Counted from the stretch's first letter, positions 16,445-26,668 are shown. The stretch is DNA of 64,000 bases from Subsaximicrobium wynnwilliamsii (GCF_007997225.1 NZ_VORM01000002.1:62001-126000), one strand, 5' to 3'. Notes: generated by a model not told the origin, from the sequence alone. A program made the numbers and translations.

Positions 16445-17440
16445 TCAATCCTGTTTCGTCCCGATTTGTTCTAGTATGAAAATTAAGAGAAAACCAAAAA
16501 CCATCAACAGGATGGCCCAGAGCAATTGTGGATTCCCGGCATACGAGAATGGAGAAATACTTTCTTCGATAACTGTTTTATAAGTTTCGAAATCATTGGT
16601 TTGCTGTTGAAAAATAGAAAGTGTGCCTACATCAGAAACCTCAATGAAATTGGCTACTTCCCCCGTTGTTTCGTTTAAGACCGAGATGGTTTTTTTCCAA
16701 GGCCATACTTTGTTCAATGAGCCTATTATAAAACCAGTGAGTAAAGCCAGCGTAGGGTTGTGATAGTTTTTGAACAACCATTTCAACACTTTACTAAAAC
16801 TAAGCAGGCCAATCACTGCACCAGTCATGAAAATTATAATTTTTTTGAGATCAAAATCATGTAAGGCGTCGCTCAAGGTTTTATAAGCGCCTAAAATCAC
16901 CAATATGAAGGAGCCCGAAATGCCTGGTAGGATCATGGCACAAATAGCCAAAGCCCCCGCGAAAAAAAGAAAAAACGGATTGCTGTTGGCGCCCATGGAA
17001 GGCAAGGTTGTAATGTAATAGGCCGCAATCGCGCCAATAATGAGCAGAAAGACATTCAGCACATTCCATTTTTTGATTTGTTTACCCACAAAATAAATGC
17101 TGGCAATGATCAACCCAAAAAAGAAAGACCAAATTAAAACAGGGTGCTGCTCTAATAGGTATTTGGCCAAACGCATAAACAGAACAAAACTTACTGCGAT
17201 TCCTGAGAGTAGCGCCAATAGGAAATTTCCATTGAGCTGCTGCCAAAATGCCTTGAAACCTTGATTTTTAAGGGTTTTTAAAAGCGAGAAATTGACAGCT
17301 CCAATGGTGCCAATCAATTCTTCGTAAATCCCAGAAATGAGTGCGATAGTACCACCCGAAACACCTGGCACCGCATCTGCCGCACCCATGGCAACACCTT
17401 TAAGGGACAGCACGATGTAATCTTTTAATTGTCTTTGCAT
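16445..17440 (-). CDS. DUF368 polyprenyl-phosphate transporter, copy 1
   Basis: The product has 331 residues and the same architecture as its downstream neighbour. The N-terminal motif is GVAMGAADAVPGVSGGTIAL (about 14-33), and the second-half motif is CAMILPGISGSFILVILGAYK. Around eight membrane segments are visible. As a DUF368 (PopT-type) protein it probably moves undecaprenyl phosphate from the outer to the inner leaflet. The start ATG at 17440 is followed by a short amphipathic helix, as in relatives. About 100 bases separate it from the TPR gene upstream, so it may begin its own unit with DUF368 copy 2 and aroE. Confidence 0.88.
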   Translation of the reverse strand: MQRQLKDYIVLSLKGVAMGAADAVPGVSGGTIALISGIYEELIGTIGAVNFSLLKTLKNQGFKAFWQQLNGNFLLALLSGIAVSFVLFMRLAKYLLEQHPVLIWSFFFGLIIASIYFVGKQIKKWNVLNVFLLIIGAIAAYYITTLPSMGANSNPFFLFFAGALAICAMILPGISGSFILVILGAYKTLSDALHDFDLKKIIIFMTGAVIGLLSFSKVLKWLFKNYHNPTLALLTGFIIGSLNKVWPWKKTISVLNETTGEVANFIEVSDVGTLSIFQQQTNDFETYKTVIEESISPFSYAGNPQLLWAILLMVFGFLLIFILEQIGTKQD

Positions 17441-17542
17441 CTAGTTTAGGCTCAATCAGCGGTAAAGGTAACAAAACGCAAAGATAATATAGACAGTCAC
17501 TTTTTAAATGACGACTATTAATTTAGTGATGCTTTGGTCTTG

Positions 17543-18958
17543 TTAGATAGCGGAATTTTTTGATTTTGAAATCACTTGTTGCACCGACGGTTTTTGCAGT
17601 ACTTTAGGAAATAATTCTTCTAGGATATATTTGAAGTCTGGGTTCAACAGGAGCGCGTTTTTCAAATGATAATGGCCTTTACTGCTCTCATGTAAGACAA
17701 AGTGAAGTCCCGCCAGACGAAATTCAATTTCGGCTATTTCGGGATAAAACTCTGCCGTTTGGATGAGATTGAGTACAGAGGCTTCATATTCGCCCAAGGC
17801 AATGAGTAGATCTGCCCTAGCCAACCAGGTGGACAATTCGTAATTGCCCAGTTCTATAGTGCGTTTGTAACCCTGTTCCGCTTCTTCAATAAAATTGAGA
17901 CGGTGGTTGATTTGCGCATATAATTTCCAATAGACTACATTCTCACCATCGATATTTATGGCCTTATTGATATAGAAAAGTGCCTTTTGGTAGTTCTTTT
18001 TTCGGTTGTAGAATTTAGTGATCGCAATCCATCCTTTATCCAACAAAGGATCTTCATGAACCGTTTTGTAAAACGATTGCACTGCAAGATCATCGTTGCC
18101 CAATTTTTCTTGGCAATACCCAATGCGTAAGAGTGCAAAGGAGGTTGGCTCTTCCAATGCCAATGTGATTTTATAGTTCTCAATGGCATCTTTGAACTGT
18201 TTCTTCTTTTCCAGTACTTTGCCTTTTTCAAGATAGGCGCCTACAAAGGTATCGTCAGAAATAATTGCAAAATCGAAAGCTGCCAAGGCCTTATCATAAT
18301 CTTTGATGGCATAATATTGTATACCCAATTGATGCCAGGCAATCTCACAGTAAGGATTTCCATCTAAATAACTGTTCAAAAAGGATATCGCTTCTTCGCC
18401 TTCGCCCAAATAGTCGTAGCAATAAATAATGTTGTACAAGGCCGAATAATCTTCGTAGTTTATATCAAGGCATTTTTGAAAATAATGCTTGGCATTTTCA
18501 AATTGCTCCAAGAATAGATATTCCATGGCAATGAGCACGTAAAGTTCTGCAACGCCTTCCTCTTCCTTGACCATATCCAAAGCAGTCAACAGTGTGCCTA
18601 CCGCTTTTTCATGTTGGTCACTTTTTGATAGCAGATTTGCTTTTTGAATATAGATTTCCTCATTGTTTGGCTCGATTTCATAAAGTTGGTTGAGCAGCTG
18701 CTCTGCCGCATCAAACTTATTGTCAATGATAAACATTTCTGTTTGGAAGAGACATAGATTGGTAGAGCTTGGATGTTGCTCTAAGCCCATTTTTATGGCT
18801 TTCTTAGCTAATGGTATTTTTCCAGATTCGAGATAATGGAAAATGATATTCTCGAATTCTTCAGAATCAAAAAACAGCACATTATTGGTTTTGAGCATCG
18901 ACTCAAACCGGGCAAGCGAAAGATTATCGTCGTTAGGTTGACTAAACTCCATAAGCAA
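17543..18958 (-). CDS. Tetratricopeptide repeat protein
   Basis: The 471-residue product is made almost entirely of TPR-like helical pairs. Clear units include AEQLLNQLYEIEPNNEEIY, AWHQLGIQYYAIKDYDKALA, YLEKGKVLEKKKQFKDAIEN and YNRKKNYQKALFYINKAI. There is no signal peptide or transmembrane helix, so it is probably a cytoplasmic scaffold. Its partner is unknown. The gene sits upstream of the DUF368 pair and downstream of a class III aminotransferase on the same strand, but gaps of about 100-150 bases make a single operon uncertain. The in-frame ATG two codons into the sequence (MEFSQPND) could be the true start. Confidence 0.85.
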   Translation of the reverse strand: MLMEFSQPNDDNLSLARFESMLKTNNVLFFDSEEFENIIFHYLESGKIPLAKKAIKMGLEQHPSSTNLCLFQTEMFIIDNKFDAAEQLLNQLYEIEPNNEEIYIQKANLLSKSDQHEKAVGTLLTALDMVKEEEGVAELYVLIAMEYLFLEQFENAKHYFQKCLDINYEDYSALYNIIYCYDYLGEGEEAISFLNSYLDGNPYCEIAWHQLGIQYYAIKDYDKALAAFDFAIISDDTFVGAYLEKGKVLEKKKQFKDAIENYKITLALEEPTSFALLRIGYCQEKLGNDDLAVQSFYKTVHEDPLLDKGWIAITKFYNRKKNYQKALFYINKAINIDGENVVYWKLYAQINHRLNFIEEAEQGYKRTIELGNYELSTWLARADLLIALGEYEASVLNLIQTAEFYPEIAEIEFRLAGLHFVLHESSKGHYHLKNALLLNPDFKYILEELFPKVLQKPSVQQVISKSKNSAI

Positions 18959-19113
18959 ATACTGTTGTTCGTTAAATTAAATGTACGGTTCTCAATGAGG
19001 TTTCAATGATTTTTAGGCGCTATCTTTTCAACAAAGTAATTAACAGGTGTAGGATTTTTGAAAAAATAAATTTTTAAACTCCTGTAAATCAGTATAATTG
19101 AAAGGCTTTCGTT

Positions 19114-20304
19114 TTATATTTCTTCTGCCAAAATCCCATCTAAAATTTGAAGAATGATGTGGCAACCTTTGATGATTTCTTCTTTTGAGATGGTTAAAGG
19201 TGGCGTAATGCGAATGGCCTTTGGCTCAAAAAGCAACCAAAACAAAATTAATCCCTCGTCTTGGGCTTTTAAAACTACGGTATTTGTGATTTCCGCGGAA
19301 GGCGTAAAAGCTGCGAGCATGAGTCCGCGGCCCCGAATCTCTGTGATCAATGGATGTTTGAGATGGGTTCTAATGAGTTGTTCTTTTTCCAAAGCCTCTG
19401 CCATGAGATTACTTTCTGTGATTTCCTTTACAGTGGCTAGTGCAGCAGCAGCAATAACCGGATGGCCACCAAAGGTGGTGATGTGGCCAAGTTTGGGGTG
19501 GTCTTGTAGCAATTGCATGTGCGCCTTGCTTGCAGTAAAAGCGCCAATGGGCATGCCACCGCCCAAACCTTTTCCTGTGACCAATATATCTGGCACACAA
19601 TTGAAATGTTCAAAACCAAATAGTTTTCCCGTGCGACCAAAGCCGGGTTGTATTTCATCCAAGATCAATAATGCACCCACAGCATCACATTGCTCTCTTA
19701 CTTTTTGTAGGTATCCATTTAGTGGCTCAATAAAACCAGCGCCACCTTGGATGGTTTCCAATACCACCGCAGCGGTTTTGGAGCTGATCTTATTCAAATC
19801 TGAAACATCATTGAAATGAATAAAGTTCACATCGGGAATCAATGGTCTAAAGGCGGCTTTACGCGCTTCATAGCCCATGATGCTCATCGCGCCCATGGTG
19901 TTGCCGTGATAGGCGTGATGGGCTGAGATGATTTCGCTGCGCCCTGTAACGCGTCTTGCCAATTTGATGGCGCCTTCAATGGCTTCAGTACCTGAATTTG
20001 TTAAATAGGTCGATTCCAGTGGGTCGGGAAGGAGTGATGCTAGTAATTTGGATAAGGCCACTGCCGTTTCCTGCACGTATTCGCCATAAACCATGACGTG
20101 TAAGTATTTATCCAGTTGCGCTTTTATCGCTGCAATGACTTTAGGGTGTTTATGCCCTAAACTACAGGCAGAAACGCCTGCCACAAAATCGAGATAGGCC
20201 TTTTGATTCTCATCATAAATGTAAGAGCCTTCGGCATGCGACACGGTCATGGCTAAAGGATGTGGCGTAGTTTGGGCCTGATATTTGAAAAAATCGTCTT
20301 TCAT
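19114..20304 (-). CDS. Class III PLP-dependent aminotransferase
   Basis: The product has 396 residues and belongs to the ornithine/acetylornithine/4-aminobutyrate aminotransferase family (class III). Visible motifs are FVAGVSACSLGHKHPKV near the N-terminus, LTNSGTEAIEGAIKLAR (about 100), the PLP-aspartate LILDEIQPGFGRTG (about 212-225) and the Schiff-base lysine in VTGKGLGGGMPIGAF (about 242). It transfers an amino group between an omega-amino or 2-amino donor and a keto acid; the substrate cannot be read from sequence. No arginine or lysine pathway genes are adjacent. It lies about 95 bases downstream of the OstA-like gene. It is not the DegT-type KdnA expected for 8-amino-Kdo synthesis. Confidence 0.88.
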   Translation of the reverse strand: MKDDFFKYQAQTTPHPLAMTVSHAEGSYIYDENQKAYLDFVAGVSACSLGHKHPKVIAAIKAQLDKYLHVMVYGEYVQETAVALSKLLASLLPDPLESTYLTNSGTEAIEGAIKLARRVTGRSEIISAHHAYHGNTMGAMSIMGYEARKAAFRPLIPDVNFIHFNDVSDLNKISSKTAAVVLETIQGGAGFIEPLNGYLQKVREQCDAVGALLILDEIQPGFGRTGKLFGFEHFNCVPDILVTGKGLGGGMPIGAFTASKAHMQLLQDHPKLGHITTFGGHPVIAAAALATVKEITESNLMAEALEKEQLIRTHLKHPLITEIRGRGLMLAAFTPSAEITNTVVLKAQDEGLILFWLLFEPKAIRITPPLTISKEEIIKGCHIILQILDGILAEEI

Positions 20305-20399
20305 GAATGTTATTTAATTTCCGATCGATTTGGGTTGCGATAGCACGAGCATTGAGAATGGGTTGACCTTGTCTTTCCTAAGTCATGGTAGACAATATA

Positions 20400-22256
20400 C
20401 TAATCACCATTTTGTTTGTCGGCGGATTTGTTTTGTTTTGTCGCTCCTGCTTTCTTGGTGGCATCTCGTTTTAAACGAGATTGTTGTGCCTCTTTAGGAA
20501 TGTTGCGCTCGGCCTTATTGACCTCATCTTTGTCTTTTTTTCTGGCATCGTCAATACGCTCAAAAAGTGCAGTATCAAAAAATTCCTCTTCGGGCACAAA
20601 AGCATCGAGACCTTTTATGTTGACAAGTTCCAAAGGCGGGTCATCCTTAAAGAGATCCTCAACACTTTGGGGTTGCTCATCGCCGCGCCAGTCAAAATTT
20701 CTAAATTTCCTGGCGTTCTGAGGAAATTTGGATTCCGGATAAATATCGCCATCTATTTGATTGATCAAGGTTATGATCTTATATGGGCCATCAAATTTGA
20801 GATTGATGCTTCCCGATTTGGATTTATTGATGCCTACCAACGAATCCTTATCATCCCGTGTGTAAAAAATAACTTCAGAGTTTTTAATGATATCTACATT
20901 GTACAGCTCATTATCTGCAAAAAGACCGATGAGTTTCTGGCCTGAAATCTGATTAAATCCTTCACTTAAGGTGTCCTTACTAACCAAAAATGCATTGTCA
21001 AATACCTTGAGCGAGTCTAACTGCTCGGTTTTCACGTTGGAAATAAGATGGATGGAGTCGCCAGACATTTGATTGCCCATATTCCAGATCAATGGTTTTC
21101 GTTTTACTGAAAACGCATCGCCAGTATTGAATCGTTTGAGATTAATGAGTTGTGTCAAGCCGGTTTTATGATCGGCATGAATGGAATCTGCCTTGCCGCT
21201 CATGTCGCTCTTGTACATTTTGGCATTGTAATACGCTCTGGTAATGCGATGCTCTGGTTTACCCGTCACTTTTAAGGTATCGGCATGAATGAAAACTGAA
21301 TCCTTCTCTTGGATTGTAATGGCCAAGGCGCGTTTGGTAATGAAGACTGAATCTTGTTCTCGAAACACTTCGGCATAATGCCCTGTGATGATGGATTTGT
21401 TGATGGTGTCTGTGACCGTGATATTGTTCGTGGCAGAGGCAAAGCTTTTATTGCGATCAAAATACAAACTGTCACCCTCAACGATGCGATTGTCGTAATT
21501 GATTCTTGAGTTCTTGATAAAATAGCCAATGTCATTGTTGGTGTCGTAGAAACCGCGTTCGCAATACACCGTGCTCGCTTCTCCAACTATGGTTGAAGGG
21601 CCGTACATGTAGGCAAAACCTGTTTCAGAATAGAAATCGAGCTGATTGGTTTTTAAAGTGTATTCAGGATTAATCAAAACCACATCCTTTAAGAAGCGGT
21701 ATTTGCTATCGGTCATATAATAACGACCAACTTGACTGGTAATGGTTCCTGAGGAATCCCGTACAACCTTGCCTTTGCTATTGTAAAAGGCCTCTTGTTT
21801 GGTGCGGTCAAAATAAAGTGTATCTGTAGTCAAGACAGATTGAGGCTCGGTCAAAACCACATTGCCCGCCGCAAAAGCTAGTTGGGTAATACCACTATAC
21901 TCCACATATTTGGAGGTCATGTTAATGGTGTCGCCTTGGTTCATACGCACATTGCTGAAGGCCTCAATAAAATCCTCATTTTGGTAGTAAATCGCTTTAT
22001 CACAATACATGTCTATTCCTTCATGAACCACGTGTATTTGGGATTGGTCACTTCTCACAAAAGTGGTAATGTTCTCTCCCAAAAGGCTATCCTTTACCGT
22101 GAAACCAGAATATTCTATTCGGATTTTCTTTGGTTCTTGCGCATGCAATTGTACTGCGGAAAAGCAGCAACAAAGGAGTAAAAAGTATTGAATAGTGGTT
22201 TTCAAGCGGAATGATTTGAACTCAAAAATAGTTAATCGGACTCTGGCTTGTGCCAT
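20400..22256 (-). CDS. OstA-like protein (LptA/LptD N-terminal type)
   Basis: The product has 618 residues. After a hydrophobic N-terminal segment (IQYFLLLCCCFSAVQLHAQ, about 22-40) it has repeated beta-strand units of the OstA/LptA beta-jellyroll type, for example MYCDKAIYYQNEDFIEAFSN and VLTTDTLYFDRTKQEAFYN. Such proteins bridge the periplasm and carry lipopolysaccharide to the outer membrane. The C-terminal 80 residues are charged and rich in Lys, Asp and Ala, probably disordered. The annotated start gives an unusually long pre-signal stretch, and a later start is possible. It is separated from purA by a repeat-rich, terminator-containing gap. Confidence 0.85.
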   Translation of the reverse strand: MAQARVRLTIFEFKSFRLKTTIQYFLLLCCCFSAVQLHAQEPKKIRIEYSGFTVKDSLLGENITTFVRSDQSQIHVVHEGIDMYCDKAIYYQNEDFIEAFSNVRMNQGDTINMTSKYVEYSGITQLAFAAGNVVLTEPQSVLTTDTLYFDRTKQEAFYNSKGKVVRDSSGTITSQVGRYYMTDSKYRFLKDVVLINPEYTLKTNQLDFYSETGFAYMYGPSTIVGEASTVYCERGFYDTNNDIGYFIKNSRINYDNRIVEGDSLYFDRNKSFASATNNITVTDTINKSIITGHYAEVFREQDSVFITKRALAITIQEKDSVFIHADTLKVTGKPEHRITRAYYNAKMYKSDMSGKADSIHADHKTGLTQLINLKRFNTGDAFSVKRKPLIWNMGNQMSGDSIHLISNVKTEQLDSLKVFDNAFLVSKDTLSEGFNQISGQKLIGLFADNELYNVDIIKNSEVIFYTRDDKDSLVGINKSKSGSINLKFDGPYKIITLINQIDGDIYPESKFPQNARKFRNFDWRGDEQPQSVEDLFKDDPPLELVNIKGLDAFVPEEEFFDTALFERIDDARKKDKDEVNKAERNIPKEAQQSRLKRDATKKAGATKQNKSADKQNGD

Positions 22257-22284
22257 CTTAACAGATATTTATCAATTTATCAAT

Positions 22285-22356
22285 TTAGGGATTAGGGATT
22301 AGGGATTAGGGATTAGGAGTTAGGTGGTGGGTAGTAGGTAGTAGGTAGTGGGTAGG
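22285..22356. repeat. 7-nt G-rich tandem repeats with G-quadruplex potential
   Basis: GGGATTA occurs four times in a row (G-runs at 22288, 22295, 22302 and 22309), giving a canonical G3-N4 pattern able to form a G-quadruplex on the plus strand. It grades into GGTAGTA-like heptamers up to 22356. It lies between the start of the OstA-like gene and the purA terminator. Confidence 0.85.
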
Positions 22357-22362
22357 AGAATG

Positions 22363-22405
22363 AAAATTCCAAATTCTAAAGCTGAGCCTTGGAATTTGGA
22401 ATTTT
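22363..22405 (-). terminator. Probable purA terminator built of heptamers
   Basis: AAAATTCCAAATTCTAA (22363-22379) pairs with TTGGAATTTGGAATTTT (22389-22405), a 17-bp stem with one G-U pair. Both arms are made of AAATTCC-type heptamers. It lies 12 bases after the purA stop. Confidence 0.65.
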
Positions 22406-22417
22406 TATTTTTGGAAT

Positions 22418-23689
22418 TTACCTGTTTATGGTTTGCGTACGGTCTGGGCCAACGGAAACAATGGTTATAGGTAGCTCCAGTTCCTTTTCAAGAAAATCGA
22501 TATAATCGTTCAATTCCTTCGGAAACTGGGACGCCTCTGTCATCTTGGTCAAATCTGCTTTCCAGCCTTTAAATTCGGTGTAGATGGGTGTGACGTTTTC
22601 AGCTTCAATATTAAACGGAAAATGTTTGATCTCCTTGCCTTTGTAATGGTAAGCGGTACATACTTTGAGACTCGTGAAGCCAGAAAGCACATCGCCTTTC
22701 ATCATGCTCAATTGGGTCACACCATTTACCTGGCAGGCATAGCGTAGCGCCACAAGATCCAACCAGCCACAGCGTCTCGCGCGGCCGGTGACCGCACCAA
22801 ATTCGTGACCTATTCTTGCCATATCTTCGCCAACTTGGTCAAACAATTCGGTTGGGAACGGGCCTGAACCTACTCGCGTAGTATAGGCCTTGAAAATCCC
22901 AAAAACCTCTCCAATTTTATTGGGAGGGACACCCAAACCAGTACAAGCACCAGAAGCAGTTGTATTGGATGAGGTTACGAATGGGTAGGTGCCAAAATCA
23001 ATATCTAAAAGCGAACCTTGCGCACCTTCGGCTAAAATGGATTTTCCGTCTTTGAGCGCTTGGTTGAGGTATTCCTCACTATCAATAAATTGTAATTCTT
23101 TGAGACGTTCTACAGCAGCGAAAAATTCTGCTTCCATTTCCGCGAGATTGTATTGGACCTTCACATCGTAAAAAGCGATCATACCCTCGTGCTTGTTTGC
23201 CAGGGCGCGGTATTTATCTTTCCAATTATCCAATTCGAGATCGCCTATTCTTATTCCGTTTCTTCCGGTTTTATCCATATACGTTGGACCAATACCTTTG
23301 AGGGTGGAGCCGATTTTTGCCTTTCCTTTGGAAGTTTCCGAAGCTGCATCCAACAAGCGATGGGTTGGTAAAATGACATGGGCTTTTCTAGAGATGATCA
23401 ACTTCGATTTATAATCGAGATTAAATTTATCCAAACCTTCCAATTCCTGTACAAAAACCACTGGGTCTATAACGACACCATTACCAATGACGTTCATGGA
23501 ATCTTTACGAAAAATCCCTGAAGGAATGGTGCGCAACACGTGCTTGATGCCATCAAATTCAAGAGTATGTCCAGCATTTGGGCCACCTTGAAAGCGTGCA
23601 ATGATATTGTATTTGGTGGTCAAGACGTCAACAATCTTTCCTTTGCCTTCGTCGCCCCATTGGAGTCCAAGTAGTAAGTCTACTGCCAT
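22418..23689 (-). CDS. purA: Adenylosuccinate synthase
   Basis: PurA joins IMP and aspartate with GTP to form adenylosuccinate, the first committed step to AMP. The product has 423 residues, the usual length. The N-terminal P-loop is QWGDEGKGK (10-18), followed by FQGGPNAGHT (32-41), the LKGIGPTYMDK block (about 128), GAQGSLLDIDFGTYPFVTSS (about 218) and VTGRARRCGWLD (about 297). The start MAVDLLLGLQWGDEG is typical. It follows the fur-like gene by six bases and so forms an operon with fur and the upstream (p)ppGpp enzyme, an order recalled from other flavobacteria. Confidence 0.97.
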   Translation of the reverse strand: MAVDLLLGLQWGDEGKGKIVDVLTTKYNIIARFQGGPNAGHTLEFDGIKHVLRTIPSGIFRKDSMNVIGNGVVIDPVVFVQELEGLDKFNLDYKSKLIISRKAHVILPTHRLLDAASETSKGKAKIGSTLKGIGPTYMDKTGRNGIRIGDLELDNWKDKYRALANKHEGMIAFYDVKVQYNLAEMEAEFFAAVERLKELQFIDSEEYLNQALKDGKSILAEGAQGSLLDIDFGTYPFVTSSNTTASGACTGLGVPPNKIGEVFGIFKAYTTRVGSGPFPTELFDQVGEDMARIGHEFGAVTGRARRCGWLDLVALRYACQVNGVTQLSMMKGDVLSGFTSLKVCTAYHYKGKEIKHFPFNIEAENVTPIYTEFKGWKADLTKMTEASQFPKELNDYIDFLEKELELPITIVSVGPDRTQTINR

Positions 23690-23695
23690 TTGAAT

Positions 23696-24151
23696 TTAAT
23701 TTGTGGGTTTATTTTTGGTTCCGTAGAAATAGAGTGAATGGTTGGAAATTGAAATATCAAACACCTCTTCAATGGTTTTTTTGATGGATTGAATTCGCGG
23801 ATCGCAGAATTCTATCACTTCGCCTGTATCGGTTAAAATGACGTGATCATGCTGCTTATCGAAATAGGATTTCTCATAATGGGCTTGATTCTGGCCAAAT
23901 TGATGCTTTCTTACCAAGGCGCATTCCATTAAGATCTCAATGGTGTTGTAGAGCGTGGCCCGACTCACACGATAGTTTTTGTTTTTCATCTTGATATAAA
24001 GGGATTCTATATCAAAATGCTCTTCACTATCGTAGATCTCTTGAAGTATGGCATATCGCTCTGGCGTTTTACGATGGCCTTTGTCTTCCAAGAACTTGGT
24101 AAACACGTTCTTAACTATTTCTTGATTGGTCTGTTCCGTTTTCTTGCTCAT
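23696..24151 (-). CDS. Fur family transcriptional regulator lacking CxxC zinc motifs
   Basis: The product has 151 residues. The winged-helix part reads [26 protein letters not shown] and then [21 protein letters not shown], the recognition helix of Fur proteins. The dimerisation domain has [22 protein letters not shown]. In most Fur proteins a CxxC follows HDH and a second CxxC lies near the C-terminus; here the first is TDTG and the last segment is [12 protein letters not shown], with no cysteines. Only the histidines and Glu of the regulatory site can be seen. I chose ATG 24151 ([10 protein letters not shown]) over an in-frame start eight codons upstream. It precedes purA by six bases. Confidence 0.9.
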   Translation of the reverse strand: MSKKTEQTNQEIVKNVFTKFLEDKGHRKTPERYAILQEIYDSEEHFDIESLYIKMKNKNYRVSRATLYNTIEILMECALVRKHQFGQNQAHYEKSYFDKQHDHVILTDTGEVIEFCDPRIQSIKKTIEEVFDISISNHSLYFYGTKNKPTN

Positions 24152-24177
24152 AATGTCAACCGCAAATTTACACAAAA

Positions 24178-26382
24178 TTAAACTCTGGTCACCTTGTCGA
24201 TTCCATTAATTTTTTTCAGGTTGTCCATGAGTTTTTGAAGCATGCTGTTATTGTTGACCACTACGTTAATCTTTCCTCTGAAAATACCACCATCGGTTTC
24301 GAAACTGATGCTTTTCATGTTCACGTGCATGTTTGATGAAATGACTTTGGTAATGGTATTGACCAACCCTAGTTTATCTATTCCTGAGAGCTCAATTTTT
24401 GTCGCAAACTCTTGTTGTGACGAATCAATCCACTTTGCCTGCATGATGCGATAGGCATAATTGGATTGAAGGCTGAGCGCATTTGGACAATTTTTCTTAT
24501 GTATTTTAATGCCTTCATTTATGGTCAAAAAACCAAACACTGGATCTCCAGGAATGGGATTGCAACACTCAGATAATTTATAGTCCAATTTTTGTTCGTC
24601 TGGTCCAAAAACCAATTGGTCGTAATTGGCAGTGATCTCATCCTTGTCTATGTCTGGGGGTACTGTGGGTTTGCGAATCTTGTTTTTGATATAGCTCATA
24701 AACACATTGCTTCGGGAGGCTACGTACTCCTTAAGCATTTTGTTGTCTATGCTGCCAATGCCCACACGATAAAATAAGTCTAAACTGGTTTTGAGTTTGA
24801 AGAAATTAACCATCTCGTTGACCGATTTCTCATCGAGAGGCACTTTGAGCTGTTTCAACTTTCTTCTTAAAATTTCCTTGCCATCTTCTGCCAAGTCTTT
24901 TTTCTCATCCTTGAGTGACGATTTTATCTTACTTCGCGCTCTTGCAGTTGTGGCATAATCCAGCCAGTTCCGGTTGGGTTTGATGTGCTCTGATGTAAGG
25001 ATTTCAACTTGGTCGCCACTTTGAAGGACATGACTTAGGGGAGCCAGTTTTCCGTTTACTTTGGCGCCACGGGTTTTCATGCCTATTTCGGTATGGATAC
25101 TGAAAGCGAAATCTAATGATGTGGCGCCCTTTGGTAAGGACTTCAGTTCGCCTTTTGGTGAGAAGACATAAATTTCCTTGGAGTATAGGTTGAGTTTGAA
25201 TTGTTCTACAAAATCCACAGCATTGGTTTCATTGCTTTCCAGAGCTTCTTGGAGTTTGTCTATCCAAGTGTCCAGTGCATCCTCGGCATCGCCTTCTTTG
25301 TACTTGTAATGTGCAGCATAACCTTTTTCGGCAATTTCATTCATGCGTTCGCTTCGAATCTGCACTTCCACCCATCTGCCTTTCGGTCCCATCACGGTAA
25401 TATGCAGAGCTTCATAACCAGTTGATTTTGGAGAGGAAATCCAATCGCGCAATCGGGTTGGGTTAGGTGTGAAGTTATCGGTGACTATGGAATAGATTTT
25501 CCAAGCGAGGAATTTTTCATTGGCAACATCTGATTTATAAATGATGCGCACCGCAAATTTGTCGTAAACTTCATCAAAATCAACGCCCTGCTTAACGATT
25601 TTTCTTCTAATTGAAAAAATGGATTTTGGCCGGCCCTTGATTTCATAATTCAAGCCTTCTTGTTCCAGAGAATCTTCAATGACCTTAGAAAATGCCTTGA
25701 TGTACAGGTCTTGTTCTTCCTTACTTTCCTGTATTTTTTCAAGAATGTCTTCATACACTTCGGGCTCGGTGTATTTGAGGCCTAAATCTTCCAATTCGGT
25801 CTTGATGTTGTAGAGCCCGATTCTATGTGCTAAAGGCGCGTAAATATATAAGGTTTCTGAAGCGATCTTTTCCTGTTTATCCCGTCGCATCGAATCCATG
25901 GTTTGCATGTTATGGAGCCGGTCTGCGATTTTGATGATGATCACGCGCACGTCGTCATTGAGCGTGAGTAGCATTTTTCGAAAATTCTCAGCTTGTGTGG
26001 AGACATCGGTATCCTTACTGAGGGAAGAAATTTTAGTAAGTCCATCCACAATACGCGCCACAGTTTCCCCAAATAAGCGCTCTATATCGTCAATGGTAAA
26101 ATTAGGATTGTCTTCAACCACATCGTGAAGTAGGGCAGCAGCAATACAGGTAGCGTCCAAGCCAATCTCACCGGCCACAATGCGCGCCACAGCTATGGGA
26201 TGGAATATATATGCTTCGCCAGATTTTCGCCTTTGATCTTTGTGGGCATCCAAAGCCACCTCAAAAGCATGCCGAATGAGTTTTTTATCATCAGCTGTCA
26301 AGGTCTGGTAGCTTACCTTGAGCAGCTGCTTGTAAGCTTTCGCAATCTTTGCGTTTTCTTTATCTATATCCACTTCTGTCAT
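24178..26382 (-). CDS. Bifunctional (p)ppGpp synthetase/hydrolase, RelA/SpoT family
   Basis: The product has 734 residues and the full Rel architecture. The HD hydrolase domain contains LLHDVVEDN (HD at about 86-87). The synthetase domain has [14 protein letters not shown]-like sequence and the [13 protein letters not shown] strand (about 245-300), with [22 protein letters not shown] after it. The TGS domain is around [22 protein letters not shown] (about 405-465), and an ACT domain ends the protein. It makes and degrades the stringent-response alarmone. Because both active sites look intact it should be bifunctional. It lies 26 bases upstream of the fur-like gene. No clear promoter could be placed in the 285-bp gap upstream. 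Confidence 0.95.
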   Translation of the reverse strand: MTEVDIDKENAKIAKAYKQLLKVSYQTLTADDKKLIRHAFEVALDAHKDQRRKSGEAYIFHPIAVARIVAGEIGLDATCIAAALLHDVVEDNPNFTIDDIERLFGETVARIVDGLTKISSLSKDTDVSTQAENFRKMLLTLNDDVRVIIIKIADRLHNMQTMDSMRRDKQEKIASETLYIYAPLAHRIGLYNIKTELEDLGLKYTEPEVYEDILEKIQESKEEQDLYIKAFSKVIEDSLEQEGLNYEIKGRPKSIFSIRRKIVKQGVDFDEVYDKFAVRIIYKSDVANEKFLAWKIYSIVTDNFTPNPTRLRDWISSPKSTGYEALHITVMGPKGRWVEVQIRSERMNEIAEKGYAAHYKYKEGDAEDALDTWIDKLQEALESNETNAVDFVEQFKLNLYSKEIYVFSPKGELKSLPKGATSLDFAFSIHTEIGMKTRGAKVNGKLAPLSHVLQSGDQVEILTSEHIKPNRNWLDYATTARARSKIKSSLKDEKKDLAEDGKEILRRKLKQLKVPLDEKSVNEMVNFFKLKTSLDLFYRVGIGSIDNKMLKEYVASRSNVFMSYIKNKIRKPTVPPDIDKDEITANYDQLVFGPDEQKLDYKLSECCNPIPGDPVFGFLTINEGIKIHKKNCPNALSLQSNYAYRIMQAKWIDSSQQEFATKIELSGIDKLGLVNTITKVISSNMHVNMKSISFETDGGIFRGKINVVVNNNSMLQKLMDNLKKINGIDKVTRV

Positions 26383-26668
26383 AAAACTAAAGTACGTATA
26401 AGAAATGTCATGTGCAACATGGTATTTTAGGTTTATTTAGAGATGCTTTCAAAACAATGCGTGTAAAATAACACTGCAATCTCAAAAGACGTCGAGGCTG
26501 CTATATGCAAATATTAAGATTAGGTTGGGATTTATTGGTATGCACTAATTTTGACTTGGCTACTGTTACCACTAGTGCTTCGTTCAAATGTAATAGGGAA
26601 AGCGCGATGGAAAGCAAAATAAAAAAAATTGCGGAGAATGATTTTATTTCAAGATTTGAAAGCGACCA

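Noticed and set aside
19114-20304. KdnA (8-amino-Kdo aminotransferase) candidate
   Set aside because: The motifs are of class III aminotransferases, whereas KdnA is of the DegT/DnrJ type.
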